Shown here piece by piece: positions 10,449 to 20,251 of a stretch of DNA of 64,000 bases (positions are counted from its first letter, which is position 1; each line of letters opens with the position of its first letter). The position numbers and the translations under genes were made by a program. Source of the DNA: Neonectria sp. B-13 (Eukaryota; Ascomycota; Sordariomycetes; Hypocreales; Nectriaceae); the NCBI GenBank assembly GCA_002682825.1, contig NOKP01000063.1, positions 83,286 to 147,285 of the forward strand. The letters run 5' to 3'. The notes under the pieces are model-generated. The model did no database searches. It saw nothing but the letters and a program-made list of their open reading frames with translations, and was not told where the DNA came from.

Positions 10449-10917
10449 TTTATAAGACGACGGATATGCTTTAATATGTTTCTTTTACCTAAGGCTTTCT
10501 GATAGTAGTTCCTATAATCTACATAGGGCAATTACTAATACAGCTTCAGTTCCATATAGCTTCGCAAACCTATAGACATTATTGTACCACTCTAACGAAT
10601 GGGATTAATAGATCGCCAATTGTAGCCGGTACCAAATTTTTACCTGTTGGTTGGTCACGCCTTGGCAAAGCGCGGCGGACTGTTTCCGCATGCAGGGCCA
10701 AGGGCACTAGCTTAATGCATGAATGGGTGGTTGGTTCAGCTCATTAGCAGCTCGTAAACAGAGGAACTTTAGGGGTGGCAAAATAGATTAATTACTAGGT
10801 TTATACTGCACTTAAATCACTCTTCTAAACACAGTGGCTTCCTTTACTTCCTCCTCCATCTTCATCTTTACCATCTCATAGACCTCTATTGCTTTATTAC
10901 GCCCACACACATACACT

Positions 10918-11745
10918 ATGACTCAACCCACTGAAGCAGACATCCTAGCCGCCCTTGGCAGGTATTGTGCATACATTGCCGAGGTCAACCACCGTGCTAT
11001 GTCAGCCATCCTTCCGGCGGTTGAGACAGCCCACATAGACGATCCTGGCCTTTTTGAGTCGCCTGAAGAGGAAGAGGAAGCACGCCTTGAATTTTTTGAC
11101 CGTCTTATCGACCTACCATTTAACATACAGCCACCCATCAAGCATCCATCTGATATCCTTGTGCATTGGGACTTGGTTGTATCACAACTCTCTCTTAATG
11201 GCACCTCAGTAAATGCCGACCTAGAATGGCGGGCTACTAAGCGCAATATGTATCGCTCAGCTATCCTCAATGGCCTTGGGTACCTTGAGTGTCCTACTGG
11301 ACAGTGGAGGTTTCCTCTTGATTTTGAGATCCTAATGCAGCATGTTGATAGCCTTGAAGGGCATGGCTGGGCCAAGCTCCGGGACGAAACGGAACGCCTG
11401 ATTTTCTGGGAAGGCTGGGCGGGACCAGGAAGCGCCCACGAATCTATTCAAAAAAGAGTCATGGCAGGGCAGACCATCGTTGATAAGACGCATGGATTCT
11501 ACAATTACGATATAGCGGGGGGATGGCTCTCTGGCAAGGGACGTGAGTCTAGGGCCTATGTAGCTTACACCCGGCCGATGGGGGACGAGAGCCAAGGTTG
11601 GTCTTGGCGATATCTGGTTACGATGGGTCAGTTTGGCAGTGAGTCCTTTGATGATATTGTAGCTGTCCTGGATTGGTACAAGCACCACTCTGAGCTTGAT
11701 GAGGTCGAGTTCGAGATTACTGCAGAGGAGATTTTTTCGCCTTAA
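10918..11745 (+). CDS. Hypothetical protein, copy 2 of a tandem pair (possible SUKH/Smi1-like)
   Basis: Intact intronless frame of 275 residues, clearly paralogous to the protein at 9606-10448 along its whole length. Shared blocks include ILAALGRY, AEVNHRAM, ECPTGQW, LIFWEGW, DIAGGW, SQGWSWRY and MGQFGS. The differences are mostly substitutions with a few short indels, such as an altered loop after IFWEGW. Both copies keep an open frame although neighbouring genes have been broken, which argues that at least one is still under selection. It shares the same inferred SUKH-like C-terminal half. Its end is only 39 bp from the convergent end of the minus-strand PMT-like pseudogene. Confidence 0.6.
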   Translation: MTQPTEADILAALGRYCAYIAEVNHRAMSAILPAVETAHIDDPGLFESPEEEEEARLEFFDRLIDLPFNIQPPIKHPSDILVHWDLVVSQLSLNGTSVNADLEWRATKRNMYRSAILNGLGYLECPTGQWRFPLDFEILMQHVDSLEGHGWAKLRDETERLIFWEGWAGPGSAHESIQKRVMAGQTIVDKTHGFYNYDIAGGWLSGKGRESRAYVAYTRPMGDESQGWSWRYLVTMGQFGSESFDDIVAVLDWYKHHSELDEVEFEITAEEIFSP

Positions 11746-11784
11746 TTTATAAGACGATGGACGAGGTGCAACTGTGCTTTTTTT

Positions 11785-13645
11785 CTACTCAAGGCTTTCT
11801 GATAGCAATTGACATAACCCACGTAGGGCAATTACCAATGCAACTTCTGTTCCATATGGCCTCGCATACATAAAGACATTGTGGAACAGGACATGACCCC
11901 AGCACAGCAAAGCCGCAGGTGACGCCACCTGCCAATCGATTCCCGATTTGCGACCTGTCCTCTGTCTAACTAAAATGCAAAGGGTATGCATCGCCAGGAA
12001 GCCGCCAAAAGTCAGGCGTTCAAACCAGAGTCCCCAGGCGTTGCGCAACCGTGAGAAGGACAGCGGGGACGGTGGCATGTCCAGTTTTTGCCCGTAGCAC
12101 CTTTGCCACTCAAATAAAGAGGCGTGGGCGTTGCTGATGCTGATAGCGCGCTGGAATTTCCCAGATAAGCTTTTCCCGGCCGCGAGAACCCTTGGTGCTG
12201 AACCTGGGGTCTGGCCACTATCGTGGACCAAGTTACCTGTTTGTCTCTTGTCAGTATAGCAGATATAAGGATATCGACCCGTTTTTACGACGATGACGCA
12301 CCCACCTTCAATGACCCAAATAGTCGAAGCACATCTGCTGACAACTCGTGTGCAACTGGCTTCGTACGTCCCGTGGAGATCTTCCTCAACTATACCGTTG
12401 CTTGTAGTGAGCCCGTACGTACGGAATGTCGTGGCTAGATAACATTCCTTGTGGGGATGATACAGACGGAAGCCTGCATCCCTTTCGGGATCATGTTCGA
12501 GAATCCAAACAGATGCTGCGGACTTTTTGGCGTGCATTCCAACCCAAAGTCTCTTGAATAAATCATCCTGTTCGTCCTGGTCAAACATTTCATCGCGCGA
12601 AGTCGAGTTTTGATCTTCGGCTGTGCCCAAGTACCGATGATCAATACGACTCCGAAGATAGACCAGCGCACCGGGCCAAATATGACTCTGCACAAACTCA
12701 AGCTGCTCATCGTCGAGTTGCTCCCCTGGCGGGTCTGGTTCCTCGAGCGCCCACGGATACCGCGTGCCGAACGGGTCTGAGAAAAAGACGTCCTTCAGGG
12801 TCTCGGCCTGGTCCGCGGCTTCGGGCTCATCCGGTTCCGCCCAGAGGAAACCAGCGTTGGGAACATAGAGAGAGAGGGGAAGGTACGGAACTAAGGCATG
12901 TTTGAGTATGTGCTTTCTGTGCTTGGAGAACCCGAGTGAACTCAACGAAACAGGCTCTGATGAGTACAGGGCTTGACGTGAGGTAGAGTCTAGGAAATGA
13001 AGGTTGTAATTGCCTCCAACGGATGTCTCCGAGTATGGGAACAGCAAAGCGTATGCGGAGAGCAAGACTAGTAGCGGCAGACACACGGCCTAGATGAGAG
13101 CAAAGGCCAAGTCGTACGCTAGTCGAGTAGCACAGAAATGCCGAGGAGAGCAACCCGAAGAGCAGATGGCCAGAGCATCCGAGACAAGCTTGGCGAAGGT
13201 GCGAGCTGTAATCATAGTATAGCACAAGAACCAGTCAATGTCATTGCAGCCCAGTGTTCCGGCGACAAGGACGAGCATTTGGCCCGCCCAGTCCGGTGTA
13301 AGTCCAGGCATTATGGTGAGGAAAACAAGGCATGTGGCTAGCAATGATGAGACCTCAAGAGTTAATCCGCTCTGTAACGCCGGTTTCTCTTTCGGGCCAT
13401 GATAATGCTGAGCCAGGACATGATCGACATGGCTCAGCTCCTACGTTGTGATGAACCAGGGCGTGTGGAGCCACGTGAGGGATCCATGCCTGAGTCCCAA
13501 AATACTGTATACGCGATGATTTTCTGGCATGCATGGTCGACCAACACGAGGGCCCAGGCTAGGAATAGGGATCAGAGTAATGCTGGAGCGGGTAGGCATG
13601 GTGTCTCCCATGCAACAGCGGCAGCGAGGTACCCGAAGAGCAATG
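11785..13645 (-). pseudogene. Protein O-mannosyltransferase (PMT)-like membrane protein, broken
   Basis: One minus-strand frame runs from about 13443 to 11785 with a TAG at 13092-13094 (Trp or Gln expected). It has hydrophobic segments before the stop, then SPRHFCATRL, AVCLPLLVLLSAYALLFPYS, a lumenal-type region with possible MIR-like repeats (GALVYLRSRIDHRYLG, FRLYHPHKECYLATT, ASTIWVIEGG), and two or three C-terminal membrane segments after LFEWQRCYG. The order of membrane helix, MIR-like region, W/Q-R loop and C-terminal helices resembles dolichyl-phosphate-mannose protein mannosyltransferases. The catalytic N-terminal loop with its Asp-Glu is not seen. An upstream piece (from about 13645) carries another TGA and a frame change. 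The assignment is tentative; it could be another multi-pass protein. Confidence 0.45.
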
Positions 13646-13659
13646 TCATACTTTAGCAT

Positions 13660-14062
13660 GTTGGAGTAGGAGTTGGAGTTGGGATGTCAAGGTCTGATTG
13701 ATTTGGGGTTGGTTGATCATGTTCCAATCTCCATGGTTGTTCTAGATGTGGGTTTCATGACACGTTTGTTTTCTCATGGTTTGGTCAGTGCTACCCTTGA
13801 CAAGGCAACAGGTCCGATCAAGAGGAAAAGTTTCACCTCGGCGATTTCTTCATCCAGATAACCGCTCTATTGACTAATTGAATTTAGGCTGTTGAGCGGT
13901 GACCCTTTGGGCTCGGGACGGCCGAGCCGTTGGTGTTGGTTGTCTCATGTCTTCGTATTCTCCCGCTAGCAAGGTCTAATCCCCAGGTACATTCTTCTTA
14001 GCGGTCGGGGGCCAACCGAACGGTCATCATCCGATGTCACAACAACACGCCGAGAGGCTTAG
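13660..14062. other. Intergenic, no gene recognised
   Basis: A short plus frame at 13673-13861 lacks motifs. The first exons of the nuclease-like pseudogene may have been here but cannot be recognised. Confidence 0.5.
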
Positions 14063-15660
14063 TTAGACCATGTTAACAAGCCGCGGTACCATCAGAAGTT
14101 CCGGGGCAAAACGCGCCTAAGCAAGGGCAAGAAAGACATTGGCCATGGCTAGGCGTTCAGGGGCTGTGAGGTCGAGGAGTACCGCTTTGCCAACGGCGAC
14201 CCGATCCGCAAGCCCAACACCAAGAAGTGGGATGAGCAACGCGTGCTTCGTCTGATCCCCGGTGAGGAGAACTCTGACCACGGACAAGAACTGCTCAGAT
14301 TCTTAATCGAGGCTGGCAACAGCAACATTAACAACGCCGACGGCCTAATCTACTCGATGAAGTTTATGAACCACCCCACGGGCACGACCGACAACGACTT
14401 CGACCTCGGCTCCGATACATCCAAGAACGACTGCGGTCAGCCCCACGGCAACGCCTACATCCTCGTCAACAAAGCCAATGTCGAGAAGGGCGAGCGAGCT
14501 TGGGACCCCTGGTGGGACGACAAGCTCATCAAAAAAACGGTGAGCTACCACCTTAACTCCAAGAAAACTGCCACCAGCAGCGATGTTGCACATATCCCTA
14601 TCATGTACTGTCACTACCCGTCCCCTGGAGACCTGGAGTGAGATGAGGGGCAAAGCAAATGGGCCAACGAGGTCGACCCGCTCCCGAAACAGGACAGGAA
14701 GATGGGCAACAAGCACTACGCCTGTGACAACTATCCAGGATACAAGAGGCCAGATGGATTGCCGCCTATTGCAAAAAAGCCCAAGCGGGGGCTACTGAAG
14801 GACGACAAGATGATGACGAGGGATGTTGATGTTGGTATTGATAACTACAACGACACCTTGGACATCACGTCGGAGGAGAAGGTGGAAGACCTTGAGGTGT
14901 CTGCCCTCGCTTCTCCTCGACCAAAATACAGCCGCGCTCTAATGCCTCGAACTGTCGGCGGCGGCAGTTTCATGGATCCAAGCGCCTTCCTTTACCTAGG
15001 ATGCGGACAGACTGAGGACATCGACCCCTGCGCTGACAACGACAATTGCTATGTCGACACGACTAATGGTGGCGGAGTGGACGATGATGGCGGCTGGGGA
15101 CATGATGTCCCTGGCGGTAACAGCGGCGGCGGCGGCGGCGATGATGGCGGTGACGACGACGGTGAACCGTCCGGCTTCGACTGGGGATTTCAATGGTCAG
15201 CCCATGTAAGCAACCCTCTCCCTCCTGTCTCGATACTGACTCTGGCGCTGACTCTTCTTTTCTTCCCCAGCAATGCAAGCAGGAGGACACGTCAATCCTG
15301 GCTGATAAGGCAGCCAAATGCGAACATGTCACGTCAACGGGAGGCTTCTCCGTCAGTAGCGTCCGAGGATTCACCAAGCCGGGCTACAAGGCCTGCTTCT
15401 ATTCCAGCGCCGACTGCACCGCCAAGAGCAATAACGACTTTGCCTCGATGAGTGGGGGGGACCCCATCAAGGACGATTCCAAGTGCGTCACCCTGGGGAG
15501 CAGCGGGGTCATTGTTTCCTTCGAGGTCATCAAGGGCGACGAGTGCTCCGGTGCGCCCGGCCACCTCGCCAAGCTAAGGGTTACCACTTCAAGCTCACCT
15601 TCTCCGCATGGACACCACGTCCAACATTATGTAACGGTCGGGTCTAACCTAGGGGTATAG
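14063..15660 (+). pseudogene. NucA/NucB-type nuclease-like protein, nonsense-broken, 5' end not found
   Basis: One plus frame can be followed across a TAG at 14150-14152 and a TGA at 14639-14641, both at positions where Trp is plausible. Between them is CEVEEYRFANG followed by RLIPGEENSDHG and ELLRFL. This fits the CDEYPFA...ENxxQGxxLxxF signature of the NucA/NucB deoxyribonuclease family. The downstream part contains an acidic and Gly-rich low-complexity stretch (about 15060-15180), then a clean intron (15206-15270), then a Cys-containing C-terminal segment (KCEHVTS, KACFYSSADC, SKCVTLG). The final codons run into a dispersed repeat. No start codon or signal peptide could be located, so the N-terminal domain architecture is unknown. 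The molecule would be expected to be secreted if it follows other fungal members. Confidence 0.55.
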
Positions 15661-15985
15661 GGTAGGTCCAGAGGCATGCATTATATGATCAAGTAGATCA
15701 AGACGTTGTAGTAAGCGGTGTAGATCATAATGGTAATATACAAAGGTAGGTCTTCATGTAACCAAGTAGGATTGTTAATAGCTAAGGAGCTTAAGGCTCT
15801 TGTCTAATGTGCGAAATGAATGTGTATATAATGTGGTGATCACAGTGACTGTGTAAGTGATCATGTTAATCAAAGGTTTGATTATGGTGATCGCTTCAGG
15901 TTTCTGGTGATCAGATGTGATAGGGGAAACGAAGTGGACATGCCATAGTTCTGCCGGTTGTAACGGTCTGGTGCCAACCAGGCTG
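15640..15985. repeat. Dispersed TIR-end repeat, less mutated copy
   Basis: This segment aligns along its length with the AT-rich segment at about 50903-51274. Shared blocks include TAACCAAGTAGGA, TAATAGCTAAGGAGCTTAA and AGTTCT...GTTGTAAC. Where they differ, this copy mostly has G or C and the other A or T. Its right end (GGCTG at 15985) corresponds to the terminal inverted repeat of the 49.6-51.3 kb element. It may be a solo end or short non-autonomous copy. It overlaps the last codons of the nuclease-like pseudogene. Confidence 0.8.
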
Positions 15986-15992
15986 CAACACA

Positions 15993-16676
15993 TTAGGCAT
16001 GGATGATCCCCCCGAATGTAAACCCAGCCTTCGCAACTATGACTCGTAGCATGCCATTTCCATTTACGAAATCCTGTCCTGCTCAACTTATTAGCATTTT
16101 CATTGCTAACAACTAGGAGTGTACCAAACATACCTTTAATCAGGTCTGGAGCACTCGCTCGCGTACAACCAAGAATAATGTCCCTCAACGTAATAGCGAC
16201 ATCCTTGCAAGCGCTGGACTCGGGCCCTGCGCCCGACGAGAGACCCGCGACAATGGTATCCCCATATTGGCACCAATTGGTTGCCGCATTGAAGCCGCCC
16301 GTAGCACAAGCGGCATCTGGGATCGACATGAAGTAATTGTAGCAATCGATTGCCCGGTTCCGGTCTGTAAGGAAGGTATCATCCATGCAATCTTTATCAC
16401 GGGCTACGAGATGTAAGGCAGAGGTGTCAAAGCCAGAGCCCCGACCTATTACCACATTCACTTGTCAGCCTGAATTTTGCTATTATATAGAGCTTGAGGT
16501 AAGCGGAGCAAGGACTTACGTTGAAGATCAGTAGTGGTCAGATTGAGAGACTCTAGGGAGGGTAGACCGGGGCCAGGGATCAGGTCAGAGACTGATGATG
16601 GAGCTCGCTCTCCTGTTGGAATAGCGACAGCGAGGAGAGCGGCAGCGAGGATAGAGAGATAGGTGAATGGCGCCAT
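15993..16676 (-). CDS. Small secreted cysteine-containing protein (possibly Ecp2/Hce2-like)
   Basis: Three exons join cleanly: 16676-16520, 16445-16134 and 16078-15993, giving 184 residues, with canonical introns of 74 and 55 nt. The N-terminus is a signal peptide (MAPFTYLSILAAALLAVAIP). The mature part contains six cysteines (KDCMDD, AIDCYNYF, ACATGG, NWCQYG, SACKDV, LGCTRA), of which pairs are likely disulphide-bonded. The C...W-C...VA..LRDII..C layout recalls the Hce2/Ecp2-type secreted effector fold, but I cannot confirm it. The protein is intact, which sets it apart from its neighbours. The stop codon lies 8 bp from the end of the dispersed repeat at 15640-15985. Confidence 0.75.
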
Positions 16677-16679
16677 TGT

Positions 16680-17815
16680 AACTGAAGTTCGTACGATGTT
16701 GTATGTAAATAATATAATGTGAGATGCTTGAGGTGTATAGTAACCAGTGTTGAATGCAGAGTGTTACTAGCCGAGTTAAATAATTGTGAAAAGAATAACT
16801 TCTCTTTATACCTTATAGCCCAGGCGTAGTAGTTATGGCTTTGCTGCGGTAAGGCTAACGAGGTTACAGGGCTGAGTTATCGCCCATTCGGCGCCTGACA
16901 AGGGTCTCCGGGATCTAATTAAGAATCGTCTTCCGAATAGCATCAAGAAATATCTCCGGATTGCATACGCTAACATCTGACGTTAGCATGCGCTGACGGC
17001 TGACGTTGGCATGCGCTGACATCTGGCGTTGGCATGCGCCAGGATCTCATAGCCGCAGTGCACGACCAGGCAGGATCTCATAGCCGCACAGTCGTGATAG
17101 GTGGAGCTCTCATTTACTTGCGCAAATGTTGGTGCACCCAGTTCTGGCTATCTACTGCGCCCATCTTCCTTCATCCTATCATTGTGGGGAGCCTCCAATA
17201 AGAATAAGAATAAGAGTATAATAATAGGTAGAGAGTTGAACGCAAGTATGTTCTAGGATCCTCACCTGGCGAGGCGAGATTGTTGAGATTGTTGAGATTC
17301 GGTGACGTAGGCACCCGGACCTTTAGGACAGTTCGATCTTGTGGTGGCTGGGAAGCGGAACACACATATATTTAGTGCGGGGCGTTTCCGCTCTGGCAAT
17401 GTACGACTCTAGCCATCGCTCTCGATTCGGATCCCAGAGACCTAGTGAAGCAGGATCCTACTGGACTCGTGTCGTTGCCAGAGCCATATGCAGCCGTGGG
17501 CTGCCCGGTATGTTAATTATTACGCATCTGCGCGGCCCGAAATCACTTCCCGATTGAGGTATCAGTTGGTGTATGCACAATTTTATTATCTTTCTTCGGA
17601 TTCCCCAGCTATGAGAATCACCAGCTTCAGCACTATGCAAGTCATTGTTAGGACCAACTATTGTGTCGGAGCTCACAGCTAAAATTAGGTAAAAAATGTT
17701 GCGAGGATTGCTCTTGCTATTGACTACTAAGTAAATATATACTGTTATCTTGTGTCTACGGCAATATCCGACGTCGCCCTGATAAAGTCGATTCCAGGCA
17801 CACCATCCTCTTACC
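16680..17815. other. Intergenic, no gene recognised
   Basis: It contains short direct repeats at 16971-17039 and a repeated AGGATCTCATAGCCGCA at about 17041 and 17073. Open frames here are short and unrecognisable. Confidence 0.6.
16971..17039. repeat. Three tandem 23-bp units
   Basis: Units at 16971-16993, 16994-17016 and 17017-17039 share the core TGACGTTRGCATGCGC with a few transitions between copies. Confidence 0.85.
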
Positions 17816-17819
17816 TAAG

Positions 17820-18165
17820 GCTTGAGGCCAGAAATCGTGGGCGGAGACTTTGGTTGACGGGAACCGGATACATCGGCACTTGACCTCAGATATGCTGCCA
17901 GGCGATTTGGTGGTGATCGTTTGTGGGGGATCGATGCCATGTATCTTGAGAGATACTGGACGAGATTTGAAGCAGACTGTGTGGTCTTGTCTGGGAGAAG
18001 CTTACTGCGACGGCATCATGGACGGAGAAGCGCTACGGTCGTTTCTTTTAGGTGGGGGAACTACCGACCATGTTGCACAGAATCCACTTTCCAGCACAGT
18101 GGAAAGTCTATCTGTGGGATGTGGGAGATGAGGTCCCTGACTCGATTCCAGGTGTGCTAATCTGG
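17820..18165 (+). pseudogene. HET-domain protein C-terminal remnant
   Basis: Two overlapping frames together recall the conserved C-terminal block of fungal heterokaryon-incompatibility (HET) proteins: RRLWLTGTGYIGT then a stop, followed in another frame by LPGDLVVIVCGGSMPCILR, and then LGEAYCDGIMDGEAL. Full proteins in this family have an N-terminal HET domain and end with a G-Y-x-G-L...PGD...VP..LR...GE.Y.HG.MDGE motif. Here the upstream domain is missing, a stop replaces Gly, and a frame change follows. It is a relic only. Confidence 0.65.
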
Positions 18166-18249
18166 CCAGTTTAATACTTGAATAAACCATCGTGTCACAA
18201 GCGCGGATGAAAAAGCTTCTTTACGATAGCGCACCACCGCCGTCATTCG

Positions 18250-18702
18250 GTTGGCCAAATTCTCCTCTGGCGCCGAGCACGTCTCAGGGGTCTGTCTTTC
18301 GGGAAGAAGGCCATCGATGTCTTTGCTGCCTCACATCCACTGCTTCTGCTTAGCGGTTCTCGACCAACGGCCGTTAATGACTCGCACCCTCATGATGCCG
18401 TTGGCTTTACCCCTGAAGAGGCGCAAGCCACGTCTCGTTTTTGCCAAATGCCCCGATTTAACAGGTCATCCGAGTCTGCCCCCAGTAGTCGAGCCGGAAT
18501 GTGGGGTTCCGCTCCCCAATGTGCTTCGGCATTGGTTTACCTGGAGAAAGCTGAAAAGCCCCATCCCCCGCAAGCGCGGCGCCGTTCCTTGTCCGGCATT
18601 GACCAGCTCTCCAGTTCATCCCCCGGATTGTTCCCCGGTTTGACCCACAGCATTTACGGAGAACCTATTTGTTCAATGAGAAACCAGCTTGTCGCTACTT
18701 AG
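18250..18702 (+). other. Unrecognised open stretch
   Basis: A Ser/Pro-rich plus frame ends at 18702 (HPHDAVGFTPEEAQATS, then SSESAPSSRAG). No domain is visible, no clear start or intron signals were found, and it may be relic DNA attached to the HET remnant. Confidence 0.25.
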
Positions 18703-19092
18703 TCATTTAATTGTGCATCGGGCTACTGTAATAGCTCGACAATAACGGACAGCGTAGCGCATCCGGCACCTCAGATAAATAGCAAATACTAACCCAATCT
18801 GACTGGATGCCCGGCTTTCTGACAAATGAAAGCCTCCAGTGCGACGGGTACCCGTTCACTGCGATGGCGCTAGGCTGTCCGGTAGTTACATTAGCAATAC
18901 GGTACCGCACGGAACGTCTGGATCTTGTCACAAGCACTAGCCATTCGATAGCTTGACACGACCAAGCACACGCTACGGAGCACAGCAGCAGGAATATAAT
19001 AGGAGCAGAGTTGCCAGGACCCATGCTTTGCTTTTTCTCCCGTCACATTATCAACGCCCCCTTCCACACACTCGTTTATCAATCGATCGACA

Positions 19093-20235
19093 ATGGCGTC
19101 ACCAGTTTTCTTTGAATTAAGCTGGTCGATCCTATGCACCATCTGTCTCAGCAATGTGCTTTTTGGGTTTCTCGTCTGCGGCATCACGAGCTTCACGCCG
19201 CTCGCTGCAGTGCCCATGATCTCGTCTGCAGCTGGAGCCATCGCCGACGGTCTTTGCTTCTATGCCAATTATGGAGACCACCCTGCGATCAATAGAGCGG
19301 TCGTGTCGGTATTCTGTGATATCTTCTGGGTGGTATGGCTATCTTCCAGTTACCCCACTCATTGGATCTCTGCTAATACTCCCATGGTCAGACGCAAGAA
19401 GCCGGTTTATTGTTCTATAGCTACATCATCCTGAAACGAGTGCTTCGAGAAGTTCGCTGGAAAGTCTTCGCAACCCTATTCTGGATGGGAATAGCCGGCA
19501 TCTTCATTACGCGTATAGCTATCGCCGCCTTCAGGGTGAGATCCATCCTCACCGATCCCAACGACTTGCCGCTACTACACACTATCAACTACCTCCATAT
19601 CGCTTACTTTGGGATAATGGCCATTCTGGAATGCATCGGCGCCTACTTCCTTATTACTGTGTTTACTTCTGCGAGAGCTTCTTCAATACAGATTGCGCTC
19701 AATGTCGGTTTCTTCCGATACTTGAGCCGTAGTACAGAAGGTCGAGTTGCTATACTTGCTGTTCAAGGCCTTTTTCGGGCCGTTACCCATGCTGTGAAAA
19801 CCCCTGGGCAAAGTGCAGAGAATCTAGCTAGTCAGCTGGATCGGTTTGCATATGCACTCTTCTGCCTTTTCCCCGTCGTGTTATAGTAAGTTGCTAACAT
19901 ACTTATTCATCAAATGTGCACCGCCAACTAATGACGGTTCTACCAGCATCGATTTACTCGCTTCCAAGCTCGTTTTCACGGATCAGAAATATCCATCCTC
20001 TCAAAGTCGACATAGGCCAGGAAGCCAGCGGTTGACGTCACAGAAGGACGAGTTTGCTGCGGGCAGAGGCGAGCATGTGGTCGAGTTTCATGGAGGAACC
20101 AACAGGACTCAAAGGAGAGACTCACAAGAGAATATCTTGAAAGCCGGATCTACAGCAGAGGCTTCAATAGATCTCGAGGAGATGGACATGAAGGGAAATG
20201 TAATTAGGAAGACGGTTGAGTTTAAAATAGTGTAG
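19093..20235 (+). CDS. Fungal integral membrane protein, about seven TM segments
   Basis: Three exons (19093-19332, 19392-19885, 19947-20235) with canonical introns of 59 and 61 nt give 340 residues in a continuous frame. Hydrophobic segments are seen at about residues 10-35, 40-60, 70-95, 110-130, 145-170, 180-200 and 230-255. A cytosolic-type hydrophilic tail of about 80 residues, rich in Ser, Arg and Glu, follows. The topology is that of the small fungal multi-pass proteins often grouped as domains of unknown function, with the last helices followed by SKLVFTDQ. No catalytic or ligand motif is recognised, so no function is assigned. The gene is intact. Confidence 0.75.
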
Positions 20236-20251
20236 CTATTAGTAGCTAGAC

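Larger units (their letters stand above)
9290..11885 (+). repeat. Tandem duplication of a ~1.3 kb unit (gene plus flanks)
   Basis: Copy 1 spans about 9290-10585 and copy 2 about 10586-11885. The similarity covers the upstream DNA (for example CATTTCCGCATGCAGGGCCAA at about 9420 versus the related stretch near 10680), the coding region and the 3' flank (AAGGCTTTCTGATAG in both). The 3' flank of copy 1 holds a degraded piece of the C-terminal coding end of the minus-strand PMT-like gene, showing that the unit included its end. The boundaries are approximate. Confidence 0.85.

Noticed and set aside
16971..17039. CRISPR-like array
   Set aside because: Units are directly adjacent with no spacers, and the host is a fungus.
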